Below are positions 60,745 through 64,000 of a stretch of 64,000 nucleotides of DNA, piece after piece (the stretch's first letter is position 1; each line of letters starts with the position of its first letter). The notes beneath the pieces were generated by a model. It was not told the origin of the DNA. It did not search any database and saw nothing but the letters and a program-made list of their open reading frames with translations. Where the stretch lies: positions 2,547,205-2,611,204 of the forward strand of contig CP054178.1 in assembly GCA_015709595.1 (NCBI GenBank). The letters are read 5' to 3'. A program made the translations under genes and the position numbers. This stretch comes from Phycisphaeraceae bacterium (GTDB lineage: Bacteria > Planctomycetota > Phycisphaerae > Phycisphaerales > SM1A02).

Positions 60745-62931
60745 ATGCTCAGCACCGTCATCAACCTCGGGCTCATCATCCTCGGCTTCGGCATCCTGAT
60801 CTTCGTCCACGAACTGGGCCACTTTCTGGCGGCCCGGTGGGCGGGCATCCGTACCGAGGCCTTCGCCGTCGGCATGGGTCCGGTGGCGCTGGCGTACCGC
60901 AAGGGCGTGGGATTCCGGCTCGGCTCCACGGCGCGGGACGTGGATCGCCTGGTGCGCGGCTGGCTGACGGCGCGGAATGAAGCCGTCAACATGGGCGACG
61001 AGGATGCGCGGCGCGAGCAGGTCTACCGCGCCATGGACGATCTGGGTCTCGGCTCCACTGAATACTCGCTGCGCGTGCTGCCCATCGGCGGCTTCGTCAA
61101 GATGCTGGGGCAGGAGGACGCCAACCCCGACGCGACAAGCACCCTGCGGGGAAGCTATCAGAACACGCCCATCGGCAAGCGCATGGTGGTGGTGTCGGCG
61201 GGCGTGGTGATGAATCTCATCCTCGCGGTGCTGCTGTTCGTGGTGGCGTTCATGGCGGGCGTGCGCATGCCCGCCCCGGTGGTGGGGTATGTCTCGCCCG
61301 ACATGCCCGCGGCGCAGGCCATGGCCCTCAACGCGGTGGACCACGGGATCACCGAGCCGGGACTGAAGCCCGGCGATCGCGTGGTGCGCATCGACGGCGA
61401 ACCCGTGCAGACCTTCATGGACGTGGCGGTGGCGGCGGCGATGTCGCGCGGCGACCGACCCCTTGAAGTCATCGTCTCGCGCGAGATCGAAGGCCAGCCC
61501 CGCTCGCTGCACTTCGAGATCATTCCGAAGAAGCAGGGGGGCGAGGGACTGCTCGCCTTCGGCGTGGGACCGGCGTCGTCCACGCAATTGTGGGTGAAGG
61601 ACGAGAACGGCGTACTCGCCAGAGCGCTCCGGGAAACCGGTCTGGCCGACCAGGGGCTTGAGCCCGGCATGATGCTGGTCGAGGCGGACGGCAGGAAAGT
61701 CACCACGTTCAACGCCCTGGTGGAGCTGGCCCGGTCGCACGCCGACGACCGACTTCCCACGCGATGGGTTCGCGTGGACGAGCGGGGCGAGCCGGTCGGC
61801 CAGCCAATCGAGGTGCGGCTTCCGCTTGAGCCGCGCTTCGACGAGTTCGCCTGGAAACTCGGCAACGCGCGCATCGTGGGCGAGTATGGTCTGCTCGGGC
61901 TGACGCCGCTCGTTCAGGTGCAGGAAGTCACGCCCACGAGTCCGAACCGCGAAGTGCTCCGCACCGGCGATGTGATCCTGCGGCTGGGCGGCATGACCGG
62001 ACCTCGCATGAGGCACATCATGGCCGCGGCGGAGAAGGCCAGGGGCGTCGGCACGCTCGACGCGCTGGTGCTGCGCGACGGCGAGATGACGCCCCTCACG
62101 CTCACCGTCTCGCGCGAGGGCAAGATCGGCATCGCCATGACCGAGGCGCTGGACGTGCCCCGCGTCGCCGAGCCGATCGAGCGCTTCGCCCTGCCCGCCA
62201 GGCCCGGCGAAATCATCCAGGAGATCGACAGTCCCGTGGCCGGACTGGAGATTTACGGCGGATCGCAGTTGGCGTCGGTCAACGGGCGGGCCATCGCCGA
62301 CTGGAGCGACTTCCGCGCCGCATTACTCGATGCGACGCGCGGGTCTCTTTCCACAGGCGAGGCGACGCGCGTGGAACTGTCCTTCGACCTGCTGCTGGCG
62401 GGCGAACCCCGACGGACGGTGACGGTGGAAGTGACGGCCGAGCACGCCCGCCGCCTTCATGCGCTGGGCTGGCGACCCGTGCTGGGCGAGGGCGCGTTCG
62501 AGCCCATCGAGGAGACGCTTCACGCCGACGGCAACCCGATCACCGCGGTCAAGATGGGCTTTCACCGCACCCACATGTTCATGCTGCATACCTACGTCAC
62601 GATCGATCGACTTTTCCGGGGCACCGTGGGCGTCGATCAGCTGCGCGGGCCGGTGGGAATCGTTCATCTCGGCGCCACGGTGGCGGATCGCGGACTGATG
62701 TACCTGGTGTTTTTCCTGGCCATGATCAGCGTCAACCTGGCGGTCATCAACTTCCTGCCCCTGCCCATCGTGGACGGTGGGTTGTTCCTGTTCCTCGTGT
62801 ACGAGAAACTGAAGGGGCGGCCGCCCTCGATCGCGTTCCAGAACGCGGCGACCATCGTGGGGTTGATGATCATCGGCACGCTGCTGGTGGTGACGCTGTA
62901 CAACGACGTGGCGCGGCTGGTGTTCGGATGA
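60745..62931 (+). CDS. rseP: RseP-type site-2 zinc metalloprotease (M50), enlarged form
   Basis: A 728-residue intramembrane protease. The zinc motif HELGH is at residues 22-26 in the first helix. The C-terminal membrane motif NFLPLPIVDGG carries the third zinc ligand. At least two PDZ-like regions lie between (GLKPGDRVVRIDGEPVQTF and a later LRTGDVILRLGG). Classical RseP has about 450 residues. Here an extra segment of about 55 residues follows the first helix (RLGSTARDVDRLVRGWLTARN) and the periplasmic part is far longer. RseP cleaves anti-sigma factors and signal peptide remnants; which substrate applies is unknown. Confidence 0.88.
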   Translation: MLSTVINLGLIILGFGILIFVHELGHFLAARWAGIRTEAFAVGMGPVALAYRKGVGFRLGSTARDVDRLVRGWLTARNEAVNMGDEDARREQVYRAMDDLGLGSTEYSLRVLPIGGFVKMLGQEDANPDATSTLRGSYQNTPIGKRMVVVSAGVVMNLILAVLLFVVAFMAGVRMPAPVVGYVSPDMPAAQAMALNAVDHGITEPGLKPGDRVVRIDGEPVQTFMDVAVAAAMSRGDRPLEVIVSREIEGQPRSLHFEIIPKKQGGEGLLAFGVGPASSTQLWVKDENGVLARALRETGLADQGLEPGMMLVEADGRKVTTFNALVELARSHADDRLPTRWVRVDERGEPVGQPIEVRLPLEPRFDEFAWKLGNARIVGEYGLLGLTPLVQVQEVTPTSPNREVLRTGDVILRLGGMTGPRMRHIMAAAEKARGVGTLDALVLRDGEMTPLTLTVSREGKIGIAMTEALDVPRVAEPIERFALPARPGEIIQEIDSPVAGLEIYGGSQLASVNGRAIADWSDFRAALLDATRGSLSTGEATRVELSFDLLLAGEPRRTVTVEVTAEHARRLHALGWRPVLGEGAFEPIEETLHADGNPITAVKMGFHRTHMFMLHTYVTIDRLFRGTVGVDQLRGPVGIVHLGATVADRGLMYLVFFLAMISVNLAVINFLPLPIVDGGLFLFLVYEKLKGRPPSIAFQNAATIVGLMIIGTLLVVTLYNDVARLVFG

Positions 62932-63038
62932 AGTGAAGCCATGAGTCACGTTGTCTCGGAGAATCACACGGACGATGCGGCTGTGATGTACGTCGCCGCG
63001 ACGGAGACCCCGCGGCGCCCCACGAGAGGGGGACTGGC

Positions 63039-63794
63039 ATGACCATCGCGCCCGTGGCGCTGATTACCGGGGCCGGCTCAGGCATTGGTCGGGCCACGGC
63101 GATCCGGCTCGCCTCGCACGGCTGGCGGCTGGCGCTGGTCGGACGGCGCGAGGAGGCGCTTCAGGAGACGATCCGGCTCGCGGCATCAAGCGCCCCCGGC
63201 GATCTTGACTTCATGTTGATCCCGGTTGATCTGTCCGACGTGGGAGCGGCGGAGGGCGTCATCGACGCCACGCTCTCGCAATTCAAGCGGCTCGACGCGC
63301 TGATCAACAACGCGGGCATGGGCGAGCGCGTGCCGATCGACGCCACCACGCCCGATCTGCTGGACCGCACCTTCGCGCTCAACACCTTCGCCCCGGCCAT
63401 GCTGATCGCCGGCGCGTGGAAGGCGTGGAAGCGCCAGCGGCCGCTTCGAGGCGCCCCGTCGCCCTGCGTGGTCAACGTCTCCTCGATGTCCACCATCGAC
63501 CCGTTTCCCGGCCTGATGGTGTACGGCGGCAGCAAGGCCGCGCTGGAGAGTTTCACGCGCTCGATCATGAACGAACGCGGTGCGACGGGCGTGCGGGCGT
63601 TCTCGATCGCGCCGGGGGCGGTGGAGACGCCGCTGCTGCGTCGCGTGTTCTCCAGGAAGGAGGCGCCTCCCTCGATCGCCCTCGAACCCGACGACGTGGC
63701 CGTTGAGATCGTGGCCTGCGTGCTGGGCGACCGGCCCCGATCCGAGGGGCGCGTCACCATGCTGGTGAAGGGCAGGCCCAGGCGCGTGGTGTAG
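63039..63794 (+). CDS. Short-chain dehydrogenase/reductase
   Basis: A 251-residue classical SDR. The nucleotide-binding TGAGSGIGRATAIRL is at about 9-23, NNAGMGERV marks the core, and the catalytic Ser (VVNVSSMST), Tyr and Lys (VYGGSKAAL) are in place. The arginine after the second strand (VGRRE) favours NADP(H). Substrate unknown. ATG 63039 has GAGGGGG about ten bases upstream. It lies 107 bases after the protease gene. Confidence 0.88.
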   Translation: MTIAPVALITGAGSGIGRATAIRLASHGWRLALVGRREEALQETIRLAASSAPGDLDFMLIPVDLSDVGAAEGVIDATLSQFKRLDALINNAGMGERVPIDATTPDLLDRTFALNTFAPAMLIAGAWKAWKRQRPLRGAPSPCVVNVSSMSTIDPFPGLMVYGGSKAALESFTRSIMNERGATGVRAFSIAPGAVETPLLRRVFSRKEAPPSIALEPDDVAVEIVACVLGDRPRSEGRVTMLVKGRPRRVV

Positions 63795-64000
63795 CGTTGC
63801 CGTTCGTGCGATCTGGGTAAAGAGGGCGGATCGTGCGGGTCAGTCCGATCGATGTTCCTGCCAAGCCCGGCGGAACGTTTGCGATGCGTCTTCTGGATTG
63901 AACCCTTGCCATGGCCGCGCTCGCACCGTTTGCGGGCCGGCACATGGGCCTTGTTCGCCCTCAGGGGTCAACGTGCCGGAGGCACGACGGGGTGAGACAA
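63795..64000. other. Terminal non-coding stretch with a small inverted repeat
   Basis: I see no gene in these 206 bases. cgtgcc (63972-63977) and ggcacg (63981-63986) form a six-base stem with a three-base loop close to the window end. It could be part of a terminator or a dispersed repeat cut by the window edge; there is no T-run within view. Confidence 0.3.

Noticed and set aside
63795-64000. tRNA-like stretch on the minus strand (gggttcaatcc)
   Set aside because: A T-loop-like string alone; no acceptor, D or anticodon stem can be built around it.

Overview
The window is GC-rich, densely coded bacterial DNA with no rRNA, tRNA or CRISPR array that I can see. The best guess for the host is a flagellated planctomycete, probably of the Phycisphaerae type. 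The reasons are a Firmicutes/spirochaete-style fliE-to-flgE operon in a Gram-negative genome (TolC, porin, lipoproteins), a fused CcoN-CcoO cbb3 oxidase, secreted proteins with EF-hands and jelly-roll domains, few Shine-Dalgarno sites, and degenerate short tandem repeats that run through genes. This assignment is inference; no rRNA is present to settle it.

Layout. (1) 1-10391: flagellar operon fliE(end)-fliF-fliG-fliH-fliI-fliJ-motE-like-fliK-flgD-TIGR02530-like-flgE, all on the + strand and mostly overlapping. (2) 10452-14029: a DUF2868 membrane protein coupled to a DUF3482 GTPase. (3) 14139-17706: an S9 peptidase and a DUF2961/GH172 protein. (4) 17856-22342, minus strand: protein kinase-like gene, OB-like membrane protein, aroB, ArnT-like glycosyltransferase. 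(5) 22633-25819: DUF2179 membrane protein, HAL2/CysQ-type nucleotidase, CCA/poly(A) polymerase. (6) 26012-28803: two adjacent exported proteins with a ClpP/NfeD-like fold, the least explained gene pair here. (7) 28937-42419: a respiratory block. A histidine kinase with a FixL-type heme PAS and a FixJ-like regulator precede a porin gene and a complete cbb3 oxidase operon (ccoNO-ccoQ-ccoP-ccoG-small TM protein-SafE-like-ccoI-ccoS). (8) 42420-44441: a lower-GC accessory patch with an ABC-permease remnant, a 14-cysteine secreted peptide and a secreted jelly-roll protein. (9) 44466-47708: citrate synthase, guanine deaminase, a TetR regulator. (10) 47846-54773: a GH35-like protein with altered catalytic positions, a TolC-like lipoprotein and an HlyD-type adaptor ending in EF-hands. 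(11) 54854-60544, minus strand: a PilZ protein and a lipoprotein-DUF58-transglutaminase-methyltransferase operon. (12) 60745-64000: an enlarged RseP-type site-2 protease and an SDR enzyme.

How it fits together. The flagellar export, hook and switch genes and a YcgR-like PilZ protein suggest c-di-GMP-tuned swimming. The FixL/FixJ-like pair next to the cbb3 operon suggests that low oxygen switches on a high-affinity oxidase, together with its copper-loading (CcoI, SafE-like) and assembly (CcoG, CcoS) factors. Several genes carry a -10-like hexamer 5-7 bases before the ATG and no Shine-Dalgarno, which points to leaderless mRNAs. Degenerate 7- or 8-base tandem repeats lie inside ccoG and the glycosyltransferase gene and across the fliK/flgD junction.
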